Assembly: GCA_963828075.1 (NCBI GenBank) | Contig: CAWHDH010000021.1 | Coordinates: forward strand, 2,294,001 to 2,358,000 | DNA length: 64,000 nt | Reading direction: 5' to 3' | Source: JACCYI01 sp963828075 | Lineage (GTDB): Bacteria; Actinomycetota; Thermoleophilia; Solirubrobacterales; Solirubrobacteraceae | In this document: positions 15,706 to 25,065 of the stretch, one piece after another | Numbering within the stretch: position 1 is the first letter of the stretch | How the letters are laid out: each line of letters opens with the position of its first letter | The notes under the pieces: model-generated | Database searches by the model: none | The model's input: the letters and a program-made list of their open reading frames with translations, nothing else | Told to the model about the DNA's origin: nothing | Made by a program: the position numbers and the translations under genes

Positions 15706-16903
15706 TCAGACAGATAGCGCATCGGGGCTGCCCGCGCGCAGCGCGAGGGACAGCGCGAGGCGCTCCTCCGGGTCGTCGAGCGCTTCGCCGATAGAGCTCG
15801 CGCAGGCGCTTCAGGCGGTAGCGGACGGTCTGGGGATGGACGCCGAGCACGGCGGCCACCGCCTGCACCTGGCCGGGCCGGTCGAGCCAGGCGCGCAGCG
15901 TCTCGGTCAGCCGCTCGGCGCCCGTCTCGCCGCGCAGCGGCGCCAGGCCGCGCTCGGCCAGCGCGGTGGCGAGGCTCGGGTCGGCGTGCAGCGCGAGCTG
16001 CGGGAGGTGCTCGTCGGCGACCACGAGCCCGGAGGCCTCGAGGCGGCCCGAGGCGACCAGGCGCGCGGCCGCCAGCGCGCGGCGCACGCTCGCGCCCGAG
16101 TCGGGCCAGCTGACGGTCGGGCCCAGCGCCGCGGGGTGCCCGGCCAGCGCGCGGGCGATGTGGCGCCGGCGGGTCGGGGCGTCGGGATCGGGGACGAGCA
16201 CGCACGCGGCGTCCTCGACGACCCCGCCGACCGCGCCGGGATCGATGCGGCGGGCCAGGCGCTGCGCGTCGGCGTCGAGCTCGCCCTCCTCGCCGCCGGC
16301 CACGACGGCCGCCGCCACCTCGCGGGGCAGCGCCCACCCCGCCGCGCCGGCCGCCGACCGGATCGCCTCCTCGTCGGCCGCGGGCTGGGCGGCGAGCAGC
16401 CGGACCAGCGCGCGCCGGCGGCGCTGGCGCTCCCCGGCGGCGGCGGACTGCTCCTCGGCGTAGCCCTCCGCCGACTCCGCCGAGATCGCGTCGATGTAGG
16501 CGAAGATCGCCTCGCCGAGCCGGTACAGGACCGCGGGGGCGAGGCCGGCGGCCACGCCCGCCTCGACGAAGCGCCGCCACGCCAGCCGCGCGCCGACGCG
16601 GTACGCGGCCAGGAGCGCGTCGAGCGACCGGCCGCCCCGCAGCTCCCCCCGCCCCAGCTCGACGTAGGTCTCGTCGCGCGCGCCGCGGTCGGGGGCGGTC
16701 GGGTCGGCGAGCCCGTCGACGAAGCGGCCGAGCGCCCGCTCGACGCCGAACCGCACGGCCTGGCCGAACGGCCCCACCATCGCCCGGGCGTAGTCGGGGA
16801 CCTCGGCGGCGATCGCGGCGATGATCTCGTCCGACAGCGGCTCGAGCACCGGCCGCAGGACGACCGCCGCCTCCGGAGGGATGGGCTCGAACGGATCGGG
16901 CAT
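15706..16903 (-). pseudogene. PucR-type regulator with a +1 frameshift near its C-terminus
   Basis: The gene encodes a CdaR/PucR-family activator. A helical N-terminal region leads to a GGDEF-like middle part and a C-terminal HTH_30 (about 345-370) with VQAVAAVLGVHPQTVRYRLKRLREL. Right after this motif the frame breaks. Removing one C near 15788-15790 restores RELYGEALDDPEERLALS and then a family-like end and a TGA at 15706-15708. The length is 1198 bp, one more than a multiple of three. As written, the frame instead runs on into rfbD as a 680-codon fusion. The HTH itself is intact, so some function may remain. Sequencing error is possible. Confidence 0.7.
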
Positions 16904-16985
16904 CTGTCACCAAACTACAACGCGCGGCCGTCGAGGTCGCGTCTACGGCGAAGACGATCGCGGTTCTGCTGTCCAGACTTCAAGC

Positions 16986-17864
16986 ATGACCCGCGCGCAC
17001 AAGATCTCGAACCTCGGCGGGGCGATCGTCCCATTCCTCGCCTTCATCGCGGCCGTGGTGCTGCTCTGGAACCGCTACGTGGACTGGAGCGACCTCGCCG
17101 TGCTGGCGATCATGTACGTCGCCACCGGCTTCGGCGTCACCGTCGGCTTCCACCGGATGCTGACCCACCGGTCCTTCCAGACCTTCAAGCCGGTCGAGTA
17201 CGTGTTCGCGATCCTCGGGTCGATGTCGGTCCAGGGCCCGGTGATGTCGTGGGTGGCCGACCATCGCAAGCACCACGCGCACACCGACCAGGAGGGCGAC
17301 CCGCACTCCCCGCACACGCACGAGTCGGGCCTCAAGGGCCTCTGGTACGCGCACATGGGGTGGCTGTTCGACCGCCAGGGCCAGGCCGCGTTCACCAAGT
17401 ACGCCAAGGACCTCAACGACGACGGCGGGATGCGCCTGATCCACCGGACGTTCGTCGTCTGGGTGGTCGTCGGGCTGGCGCTGCCGTTCGGGCTGGGCTT
17501 TGCGATCGACGGCACGCTGCGCGGCGCGTTGACCGCGATGCTGTGGGGCGGCCTCGTGCGCGTCTTCCTGCTGCACCACGTCACCTGGTCGATCAACTCC
17601 GTCTGCCACTTCTTCGGGAGCCGGCGGTTCGCCGTCGACGACCACTCGACCAACGTCTTCTGGCTCGCGCTGCCGTCGTTCGGCGAGTCCTGGCACCACA
17701 ACCACCACGCCTTCCCGCGCTCGGCCGTGCACGGGCTGCGCTGGTACGAGGTCGACCCGACCGGGTGGGTGATCCGTGCGATGCGCCGGGTCCGGCTCGC
17801 CTGGAACGTCGTCGAGATCACGCCGGAGCGCCAGCGCGCGAAGGAGGCTGCCGCAGCGGCGTAG
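16986..17864 (+). CDS. Acyl-CoA/acyl-lipid delta-9-type fatty acid desaturase
   Basis: A 292-residue integral membrane di-iron desaturase. The three histidine boxes are HRMLTH (56-61), HRKHHAH (93-99) and HHNHH (237-241), with hydrophobic membrane spans near 12-28, 36-55, 155-173 and 180-197. GDPHSPH and FGESWHHNHHAFP are typical of the bacterial stearoyl-CoA-like group. It introduces a double bond into saturated acyl chains using O2 and an electron donor. The start is an ATG 82 bp from the divergent PucR-type gene, so regulation by that protein is possible. Confidence 0.92.
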   Translation: MTRAHKISNLGGAIVPFLAFIAAVVLLWNRYVDWSDLAVLAIMYVATGFGVTVGFHRMLTHRSFQTFKPVEYVFAILGSMSVQGPVMSWVADHRKHHAHTDQEGDPHSPHTHESGLKGLWYAHMGWLFDRQGQAAFTKYAKDLNDDGGMRLIHRTFVVWVVVGLALPFGLGFAIDGTLRGALTAMLWGGLVRVFLLHHVTWSINSVCHFFGSRRFAVDDHSTNVFWLALPSFGESWHHNHHAFPRSAVHGLRWYEVDPTGWVIRAMRRVRLAWNVVEITPERQRAKEAAAAA

Positions 17865-17888
17865 CGCCTGACGCGGTACGGTCGCCAC

Positions 17889-20498
17889 GTGCGCCGCACC
17901 GCATTCCTGGGCGTCATCGTCTCGCTGCTCGCCGCGCCGCAGGCGCTCGCCGCCTCGGCCGACGACGTCGCCGTGCGCCGCACCGCGCACGGCATCCCGC
18001 ACATCCGCGCCGCCAACTGGGAGAGCCTGGGCTACGGCTACGGCTACGCCCTCGCGCAGGACGCGCTGTGCCCGGTGGCCGACTCGTACGTGACCGTGCG
18101 CGCCGAGCGCTCGCGCTACTTCGGGCCCGACGCCACGTACGCCGCCCGCGGCAACGGGACGACGCCGAACAACCTCAGCTCCGACTTCTTCTTCGCCCGG
18201 ATCATCGCCGAGCAGACGGTCGAGAAGCTCGTGGCCGAGCCGCCGCCGCGCGGGCCGAAGCCCGAGATCCGCCAGATCGTCAAGGGCTATGTGGCCGGCT
18301 ACAACCGAGCGCTCGCCGGCCCCGCCCGCAACGCCGACCCCGCCTGCGCGGGCAAGCCGTGGGTGAAGCCGATCGAGGAGATTGACGTCTACCGGCGCTT
18401 CTACCAACTCGCGCTGCTGGCGTCGGCGGGCGTGGCGGTCGACGGGATCGGCGGCGCCCAGCCGCCGCCACCCGGCGACCCGGGTGCCGCCGCGGCGCTC
18501 GGCGCGCGCGACGAGGCGCTGCGCGCGATGGACCCGCGGCGCTTCGACGAGCTGCTCGGCGGCATCGGGTCCAACGCCGTCGCGCTGGGCAAGGACGCAA
18601 CCGAGAGCGGCAAGGGGCTGCTGCTCGGCAACCCGCATTTCCCGTGGGACGGCTCCGAGCGCTTCTACCAGGCGCACCTGACCATCCCCGGCAAGCTCGA
18701 CGTCGCCGGCGGGAGCCTGCTCGGCGTCCCGCTCGTGCTGATCGGCCACACCCGCAACCTGGCGTGGAGCCACACCGTCTCGACCGCCCGGCGGTTCACG
18801 CCGTACGAGCTGCGGCTCGTGCCGGGATCGGCGACGACCTATCTCGTCGACGGCCAGCCGCGCCAGATGCGGCGCACGAAGGTGACCGTGCAGGCGCGCC
18901 GCGCGGACGGGTCGCTCGAGCCGCGCACACGCACGCTGTACGCCACCGAGCACGGCCCGGTCCTCACCGGGATCCTGGGCCTCCCGGTGTTCCCGTGGAC
19001 CGCGGCCACGGCGTTCGCGCTCGGCGACGCCAACGCCGGCAACTTCCGCTACCTCAACCACTTCTTCGACACCAACCAGGCGCAGAGCGTCGGCGAGCTC
19101 GACGCGATCGAGCGCCGCTACCAGGGCATCCCGTGGGTCAACACGATCGCGGCCGACAGCGCCGGGCGCGCCTACTACGCGGACATCGGCTCGGTCCCGA
19201 ACGTCGACACGCCGAAGCTCGCCGACTGCAGCACGGCGCTCGGCCGGGCGACCGACGCCGCCCTGCGCGTCCAGGTCCTCGACGGCTCGCGCGCGGCGTG
19301 CGCCGCCGGCTCGGCCGAGGCGGCCGGGGCCGCGGCCCCGGGGATCCTGCCGCCGTCGCGGATGCCGGCGCTGTTCCGCGACGACTACGTCACCAACGGC
19401 AACGACTCCTACTGGCTCTCGAACCCGCTCTCGCCGCTCGAGGGCTTCCCGCGGATCATCGGCGACGAGCGCACGGTGCGCACGCCGCGCACGCGGATCG
19501 GCCTGCGGATCGTGCAGGAGGGCGGGCGGTTCTCGGCCGCCGAGCTCGCCGCGGCCGTCTTCAATAACCGCCAGTACCTGGGCGAGCTGTGGCGCGACGA
19601 GCTCGTCGCCATGTGTCGCCGGCAGCCCGGCCTCGCGGCGGCGTGCGAGGCGCTGGCCGGGTGGGATCTGCGCGATGACCTCGGCTCGCGCGGCGCGATC
19701 CTGTTCCGCCGCTTCGCGACGCGGGCGGTGGCGATCAGCGGCGGCCCGTGGCGGGTGCCGTTCTCCGCCGAGGACCCGGTCAACACGCCGCGCGGGCTGA
19801 GCACCGAGAACCCCGCGGTGCTCCAGGCGCTCGTGGATGCGGTGCGCGATCTCGAAGGCGCCGGGATCCCGCTCGACGCGCCGCTCGAGGGATTCCAGTA
19901 CGAGCTGCGCGGCGGCGAGCGCATCCCGATCCACGGCGGGCCGGGGACGGTCGGCGTCTTCAACGCGATCAACGTCGTCTGGGACCCGGAGCGCGGCTAT
20001 CCGAACGTGCCCCACGGCTCGAGCTTCGTGCAGGTCGTCGGGTTCGACGGCAGCCCCTGCCCCGACGCCCGGACCATCCTCACCTACTCGCAGTCGCCCA
20101 ACGAGCGCTCGCCGTACTTCGCCGACCAGACGCGGATGTACTCGGGGAAGCGGTGGGTGCGGACGCGCTACTGCGAGCGCGACATCCTGGATGACCCCGC
20201 CCTCCAGGTCACGCGGCTCGGCGGCCCGCCGCTCGTGCGGCAGGTCCGCGTGCGGGCGCTGCGCTCCAGGCGCGCCGTGCGGATCTCGTTCCGCCTGGGC
20301 CGGCGCGCCGAGGTCGGCGTCCGCCTGGCCCAGGGAAAGCGCACGATGGCCACGCCGCGGCGCCGCACGCTCGGGGCGGGGCGCCGCCGGATCGTGCTGC
20401 GCGGCCTGGGGCGGCGCGGGAGGCGGCTGCGGGTCGTCCTCAGCGTGGTGGGCGCCGACGGCGAGCGCCGGACGATCCGGCGCCGCGTCCGCTACTAG
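17889..20498 (+). CDS. Secreted penicillin-acylase-family Ntn hydrolase
   Basis: An 869-residue exported amidase. After the signal peptide (to about residue 22) come the alpha chain and an autocleavage site GIG-SNAVALG, giving Ser228 as the catalytic beta-chain N-terminus. The beta chain follows with GNPHFPW and the conserved NDSYWLSNP block. GNPHFPW and the fold order match the aculeacin A/AHL acylase (PvdQ, AhlM) branch more than penicillin G acylase. Substrates could be acyl-homoserine lactones, lipopeptides or other N-acyl compounds. The last 75 residues form a basic, Arg-rich beta-like extension not usual for the family. GTG start. Confidence 0.88.
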   Translation: MRRTAFLGVIVSLLAAPQALAASADDVAVRRTAHGIPHIRAANWESLGYGYGYALAQDALCPVADSYVTVRAERSRYFGPDATYAARGNGTTPNNLSSDFFFARIIAEQTVEKLVAEPPPRGPKPEIRQIVKGYVAGYNRALAGPARNADPACAGKPWVKPIEEIDVYRRFYQLALLASAGVAVDGIGGAQPPPPGDPGAAAALGARDEALRAMDPRRFDELLGGIGSNAVALGKDATESGKGLLLGNPHFPWDGSERFYQAHLTIPGKLDVAGGSLLGVPLVLIGHTRNLAWSHTVSTARRFTPYELRLVPGSATTYLVDGQPRQMRRTKVTVQARRADGSLEPRTRTLYATEHGPVLTGILGLPVFPWTAATAFALGDANAGNFRYLNHFFDTNQAQSVGELDAIERRYQGIPWVNTIAADSAGRAYYADIGSVPNVDTPKLADCSTALGRATDAALRVQVLDGSRAACAAGSAEAAGAAAPGILPPSRMPALFRDDYVTNGNDSYWLSNPLSPLEGFPRIIGDERTVRTPRTRIGLRIVQEGGRFSAAELAAAVFNNRQYLGELWRDELVAMCRRQPGLAAACEALAGWDLRDDLGSRGAILFRRFATRAVAISGGPWRVPFSAEDPVNTPRGLSTENPAVLQALVDAVRDLEGAGIPLDAPLEGFQYELRGGERIPIHGGPGTVGVFNAINVVWDPERGYPNVPHGSSFVQVVGFDGSPCPDARTILTYSQSPNERSPYFADQTRMYSGKRWVRTRYCERDILDDPALQVTRLGGPPLVRQVRVRALRSRRAVRISFRLGRRAEVGVRLAQGKRTMATPRRRTLGAGRRRIVLRGLGRRGRRLRVVLSVVGADGERRTIRRRVRY

Positions 20499-20507
20499 AG
20501 CGACCCC

Positions 20508-23500
20508 CTAACGCTTGCGCTTGCCCGGCGCGCAGGTGCGGTACTTGCGGGTCTCGGTGACCGTGCGCCCGTCGGCGGTCATGGCCGTGACCTTCACGGT
20601 GAACCGGCCCTTGGGCAGCCCGCGGAGGTCGACGGGCGCGCCGAGCCGCTTGCCCTTCACCGTCTTGACCTTCTTGCGGTTGACGGTCACGACCGCCGAG
20701 ACGAGCTTCGTGCCCTTGGGCTGCTTGAGGCGGATCCGGAAGACGCGGCGGCTGACGCAGCGCCTGACCGAGGGCAGCGTGAAGACCTCGCGGGGCTTGA
20801 TGGCGCCCGGCTTGACGACGCCGGGAGGCGGCGGCTGCTGGCCGGCGGGCGGGCCTGCCGGAGGCGGCGGCGGTGGCGGCGGCGGCGGTGGGGGCGGCGG
20901 AGGCGGTGGTGGGGGCGGCGGCGGTGGGGTCACCGGCACCTCGGGCTCGACGAAGACGGGGCCTGGGACGCGGCGGGCGTTGGACACGGCGCTGAACGAG
21001 CCGTACGGGTTGCCGGCCCGCACTCGGCAGGCCAGAAGGTGGCCGGAGTCCGCGTCCCCCGGCACGTAGGTCTGGGCGGTCGCGCCTTCGATCACGGTGC
21101 TCTCGCGCAGCCAGGTGTAGGTGTAGGCCAGCGGCTGGGCGCCGTCGAAGCCGGTCGGCGTGCAGGTGTAGGGCGCCGTCGCCGCCGTGGGGATGAACGC
21201 GCTCCCGGTGGTGGGCGGGCAGCCGATGGAGGGCGACGGTGTCCCCTCAGTGAACCGGGCGATGGCCGCGGCGCCGCCGAGGGCGGGATCCGAACCGACC
21301 CCGGTGACCAGCAGCTTCCCGTCCGCGCCGGGGGCCAAGTCCGTGGTCGAGTAGAAGCCACACGACCGCGCGGTGGCGAGCAGGCCACCGGTGCCGAACT
21401 CGGTGTCGAGGGCGCCGGTCGGGCCGGCGGCGGTGACGGCGAGCGTCCGCGGGAAGCTGAGGTTGCGCAGCCCGGCGACGATCCTGCCGTCGGGCATCCG
21501 GTCGACACCCATCTGGCGGCCGACGCCGTCGGCGCCGGGCACGTCCAGCGTCGCGAAGCCGCCCGAGCCGAACGCGCCGTCGGGCGGGCCTGCGGGCGTC
21601 AGCTTGGCGAGGAGGCGGTCAGGCGGGAACGGGGAGCTCTGGCCGCTGAGGAGCATCGTGCCGTCGTCGAGGACGCGACCGATATCGAAGTTCGTCCCCG
21701 CCGGCCCGGTGTGCTCGGCGTGCCCGTCGCCGTCGAAGCTCGTGTCCAGGGCGCCGGAGGCGACGTCGATCTGGAGGACCTCGAACCTGGGATTGGGGAA
21801 GACGGTGCCGAAATCGCCGGCAAAGCGCAGCTTGTTGCCGGGCACGAGGCCGGCCGACAGAAGCCTCCCGACGGCGACGTTCTCGCGGTGGTACTGCACC
21901 ACGCCGCCGGTCCCGAACGCGGGGTCGAGCGTCCCGTCCGGCCGGACCTTCGCGACGGCGACGCGGCTGGGCCGCGAGCCCCCACGGACGAAGTCCGCGT
22001 CCCCGGCGGTGCCGACCGCGAGCACGCCGCCGTCGGGCAGGGCGAAGAGCTCCTCGACCGTGCCGCCGTCGCCCGTCGTCCCGTCGTCGTCGCGGCAGAT
22101 CGACGGCGTCCCGGCGCACGTCGGCGGCTGGTCGGCCGCCGTGCTGGCCGCGCGCAGCTTGATCATCAGCTCGCCGTCCCCCGAGAACGAGGCGTCGCGG
22201 GCTCCGGCGGCCGTATGGCGCATGACCAGGAAGTTGTCGTAGCTGAAGTCCTCGTTGGTGGTGCCTCCCGAGTAGATCGTCCCGGCCTGCGGGCTGGTGG
22301 GAGCGGCCGGAGTCAGCGCGTTGAGCCGGGAGCCCGAGTCCCCTGGCGTCTCGACCGCGACGCCGTCGCCCGACCACGACGTGTCCGGCGCGCCGGACGG
22401 GTCCAGCTTCCAGAGGACGGCGACGTGCTTGAGCACGTCGACCGCGTCGCCGGCGACCAGCGTCGAGCCGTCGGGCCGGGGCAGCAGCCTCACCGGGTTC
22501 GAGGCCGTCCCCTCGCCGACCGGCGTCGCCGACTCCTGATAGCTGTCGAGAGTCGGGTCCCGGCGGCCGGTCCCGTCATAGCGGCGCAGCCCGAACCGGT
22601 CGTCCTCCGACAGCGAGCCGCCGAAGATGGTCGTCGTGGCGTTGCCGGCGACCAGGATCGTCTCCCCGTCGACGAGCGCCTCGGCCGGCGCCTCGGAGTT
22701 GATCGTCTGGCCGGAGCCGATCTGGTCGCAGTAGGAGCCGTCGCCGAGGAAGTCCTCGTCCAGGGCGCCGTTCTCGTCGAGCATCGCCAGCGCCCATCCG
22801 CCGATGATCGGCGCGGACCCGATGTCGGCGACCGCGGTGACGAACAGGCGCCGGTCGGGCAGCTGGTCGATGTCGACGGCCGCCTGGAAGCACCGGTTCT
22901 TCAGCAGCACGTCCCCGTCGCCGTCGAACGTGGGGTCGAGCGCTCCCTGCGGCGTCAGGCGGATCACCGCGCTGATCGGGTCGGTGAACGTGGGGGTCAC
23001 CTGGGCCGAGGATCCGTAGATGACGAAGCGGCCGGCGTCGTCGATGATCCCGCCGCTCCCCACCGGGCCGGGATACTCGACGGACGGCTCGACCCGCCTC
23101 GGGATCCTCACGAGCACGGTGCCGTTGGTGCCGAACGCCGGATCGCGTGCCCCGTCGGCGGCCAGCCTGGTGACCGCGGTCTGTCCCTGGTCGGTGACGC
23201 AGCGGTCGGCGGACCCGATCAGGATGATCTCGCCGCCGGGCCGCTCGAGCACGGTCCCCGCGGACGAGCACCCGTGGTCGCCGACGACGAGCAGGCGGTG
23301 GCCCCCGCTTCCGAATCCGGCCTCCGGCGAGCCGTCGGCGCGCCGGCGCAGGACGAGCGTCTTGCGCGCCGCCCCGTCGCGTGCGTCGCCGGTCACCAGC
23401 ACGTCCCCGTCGGCGGCGAGGGCCGCGTCGGTGACCGAGACCCCGTCGACGAACTCGCCCGAGAACGCGACCCCGCCCTCGCCGTAGGTGGGGTCGAGCA

Positions 23501-23939
23501 CCCCTTCGGGTGAGTAGCGGGCGAATGCGACGCGCTGGACGTTGTCGACGCGGGCCACGCCGACCCCGAGGAGCTTGCCGTCGGGGAGGACGAGCACCTT
23601 GTCGATCTCGGCGTTGTCGGTGTTGCCGACCTTGGTGATCACCTTCCCGCCCTCGCCGAAGCCCGGGTCGAGCGCGCCCGCGTCGGTGTGCCGGGTCAGC
23701 GCGAAGCGCCGGACGCCGTTCACCCTCGCCCACCCGGCGGAGACGATCTTGCGGTCGGGCTGCAGGGCGAGCGAGATCGCCGACGCGCGGAAGTCCCGCC
23801 CGGCGGTCACCGACGCCCAGCCGTCGCCGGAGAAGCTGTCGTCGCTGGCGCCGAAGGGTGCGCCCACCGCGAATCCGGGCGTCAGCGCCAGCACCGCGAG
23901 GGCGGCGGGTCCGGGTGCCCAGCGAAGCAGCCTACGCAT
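20508..23939 (-). CDS. Large secreted delta-60 repeat protein with poly-proline linker
   Basis: A 1143-residue exported protein. After a signal peptide (about 1-26), roughly 800 residues contain many delta-60 units (for example GALDPTFGEGG, GALDTSFDGDG, ARDASFSGDG), each ending in the D-x-x-F-x-x-x-G pattern and thought to build beta-propeller-like folds. A PKD/Ig-like segment with YTCTPTGFDG and LLACRVRAGNPYG follows. Then comes a run of more than 20 prolines (about 1000-1030) and a basic C-terminal beta domain ending in CAPGKRKR. It is probably a cell-surface or wall-spanning protein; ligands are unknown. It is convergent with the acylase gene, 9 bp apart. Confidence 0.88.
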   Translation of the reverse strand: MRRLLRWAPGPAALAVLALTPGFAVGAPFGASDDSFSGDGWASVTAGRDFRASAISLALQPDRKIVSAGWARVNGVRRFALTRHTDAGALDPGFGEGGKVITKVGNTDNAEIDKVLVLPDGKLLGVGVARVDNVQRVAFARYSPEGVLDPTYGEGGVAFSGEFVDGVSVTDAALAADGDVLVTGDARDGAARKTLVLRRRADGSPEAGFGSGGHRLLVVGDHGCSSAGTVLERPGGEIILIGSADRCVTDQGQTAVTRLAADGARDPAFGTNGTVLVRIPRRVEPSVEYPGPVGSGGIIDDAGRFVIYGSSAQVTPTFTDPISAVIRLTPQGALDPTFDGDGDVLLKNRCFQAAVDIDQLPDRRLFVTAVADIGSAPIIGGWALAMLDENGALDEDFLGDGSYCDQIGSGQTINSEAPAEALVDGETILVAGNATTTIFGGSLSEDDRFGLRRYDGTGRRDPTLDSYQESATPVGEGTASNPVRLLPRPDGSTLVAGDAVDVLKHVAVLWKLDPSGAPDTSWSGDGVAVETPGDSGSRLNALTPAAPTSPQAGTIYSGGTTNEDFSYDNFLVMRHTAAGARDASFSGDGELMIKLRAASTAADQPPTCAGTPSICRDDDGTTGDGGTVEELFALPDGGVLAVGTAGDADFVRGGSRPSRVAVAKVRPDGTLDPAFGTGGVVQYHRENVAVGRLLSAGLVPGNKLRFAGDFGTVFPNPRFEVLQIDVASGALDTSFDGDGHAEHTGPAGTNFDIGRVLDDGTMLLSGQSSPFPPDRLLAKLTPAGPPDGAFGSGGFATLDVPGADGVGRQMGVDRMPDGRIVAGLRNLSFPRTLAVTAAGPTGALDTEFGTGGLLATARSCGFYSTTDLAPGADGKLLVTGVGSDPALGGAAAIARFTEGTPSPSIGCPPTTGSAFIPTAATAPYTCTPTGFDGAQPLAYTYTWLRESTVIEGATAQTYVPGDADSGHLLACRVRAGNPYGSFSAVSNARRVPGPVFVEPEVPVTPPPPPPPPPPPPPPPPPPPPPPPAGPPAGQQPPPPGVVKPGAIKPREVFTLPSVRRCVSRRVFRIRLKQPKGTKLVSAVVTVNRKKVKTVKGKRLGAPVDLRGLPKGRFTVKVTAMTADGRTVTETRKYRTCAPGKRKR

Positions 23940-23975
23940 CGGCCAGAAAACGGCCGGCGCGCGTCGTAACCGTCG

Positions 23976-25052
23976 TTACAGGATCTCGATTTCGGACTGG
24001 TCGCCGACCATGAACCGGTACGCGCGCGGCTGGCGGGTCGAGCGGCTGATCGCGACGTTCTTGCCGAGCAGGCTGGACTCCATCCGGCCGGCCAGGCCGC
24101 GGACGCTCGAGCCTTCAAGCAGGATCGAGTGCTCGACCTCGGCGGTCTCGATGACCACGCCGGCGCCGACCGCGGTGTACGGGCCGACATAGGCGTCGCG
24201 CAGCACGGCGCCGGCGCCGATGATCGCCGGCCCGCGGACGGTCGAGCGCTCGAGCACCGCGCCCGCCTCGATGATCACGCGGCCGTCGGCCTGGGCGTCG
24301 ATGAGGGTGCCGTCGACGCGGCGCTCGATCGTCTCGAGGATCAGCCGGTTGGCCTCCAGCATGTCCTCGAGGCGGCCGGTGTCCTTCCACCATCCGCGCA
24401 CGACGTGCGACTCGACCTGCTCGCCCTGGTCGACGATCCACTGGATCGCGTCGGTGATCTCGAGCTCGCCGCGCCCGGACGGCTCGATCGAGCGCGCCGC
24501 CTCGTGGATCCGCGGGGTGAACATGTAGACCCCGACCAGCGCGAGGTTGGTCGCCGGCTCCGAGGGCTTCTCGACCAGCCGCTTGACGCCGCCGGCCGGG
24601 TGCAACTCCGCGACGCCGAAGTTCTCGGGATCCGGAACCGGCGTGAGCAGGATCAGCGCCTGCGGCTCGTGCTCGCGGAACGCGGCGACGAGGTCCTCGA
24701 TCCCGCCCTGGAGCAGGTTGTCGCCGAGGTACATCACGAACGGGCTCGAGCCCAGGAACGGCTCCGCGGTCAGCACCGCGTGGGCGAGGCCGAGCGGCGC
24801 GTCCTGCTCGATGTAGGTGATCCGCACGCCGAACTGCGAGCCGTCGCCCGCCGCCTCGCGGATCTCCCCGCCGGTCTCCGGCGCGATGATGATCCCGATG
24901 TCCGAGATCCCGGCGGCGGCCATCGCCTCGATCCCGTAGAACAGCACCGGCTTGTTGGCGACCGGCACGAGTTGCTTGGCCGACGTGTGGGTGATCGGCC
25001 GCAGGCGCGTGCCCTTGCCGCCCGAGAGGATCAGGCCCTTGAGGTTCTCCAT
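23976..25052 (-). CDS. rfbA: Glucose-1-phosphate thymidylyltransferase, long form
   Basis: A 358-residue nucleotidyltransferase that makes dTDP-glucose from glucose-1-phosphate and dTTP, the first step of dTDP-rhamnose synthesis. The signature GGKGTRLRPIT starts at residue 11; VEKPSEP and WWKDTGRLEDMLEAN are further conserved blocks. The C-terminal 120 residues carry left-handed beta-helix hexapeptides (VIIEAGAVLERSTVRGPAIIGAG), as in the long form known from actinobacteria and archaea. It lies 13 bp downstream of the PafBC gene on the same strand. It is 9 kb from rfbB/rfbD. Confidence 0.93.
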   Translation of the reverse strand: MENLKGLILSGGKGTRLRPITHTSAKQLVPVANKPVLFYGIEAMAAAGISDIGIIIAPETGGEIREAAGDGSQFGVRITYIEQDAPLGLAHAVLTAEPFLGSSPFVMYLGDNLLQGGIEDLVAAFREHEPQALILLTPVPDPENFGVAELHPAGGVKRLVEKPSEPATNLALVGVYMFTPRIHEAARSIEPSGRGELEITDAIQWIVDQGEQVESHVVRGWWKDTGRLEDMLEANRLILETIERRVDGTLIDAQADGRVIIEAGAVLERSTVRGPAIIGAGAVLRDAYVGPYTAVGAGVVIETAEVEHSILLEGSSVRGLAGRMESSLLGKNVAISRSTRQPRAYRFMVGDQSEIEIL

Positions 25053-25065
25053 CGCGGCGCGGACG

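Noticed and set aside
16980..20015. A 1000-codon open frame opposite the desaturase and acylase genes
   Set aside because: It has low-complexity composition and no motif; the plus strand carries intact His boxes and an Ntn-hydrolase site.
20860..20935. GGC/GGT-rich tract that might be a microsatellite or a G-quadruplex element
   Set aside because: It is the reverse of proline codons inside the delta-60 protein's linker and is explained by coding. A structural effect on DNA or RNA is possible but not supported.
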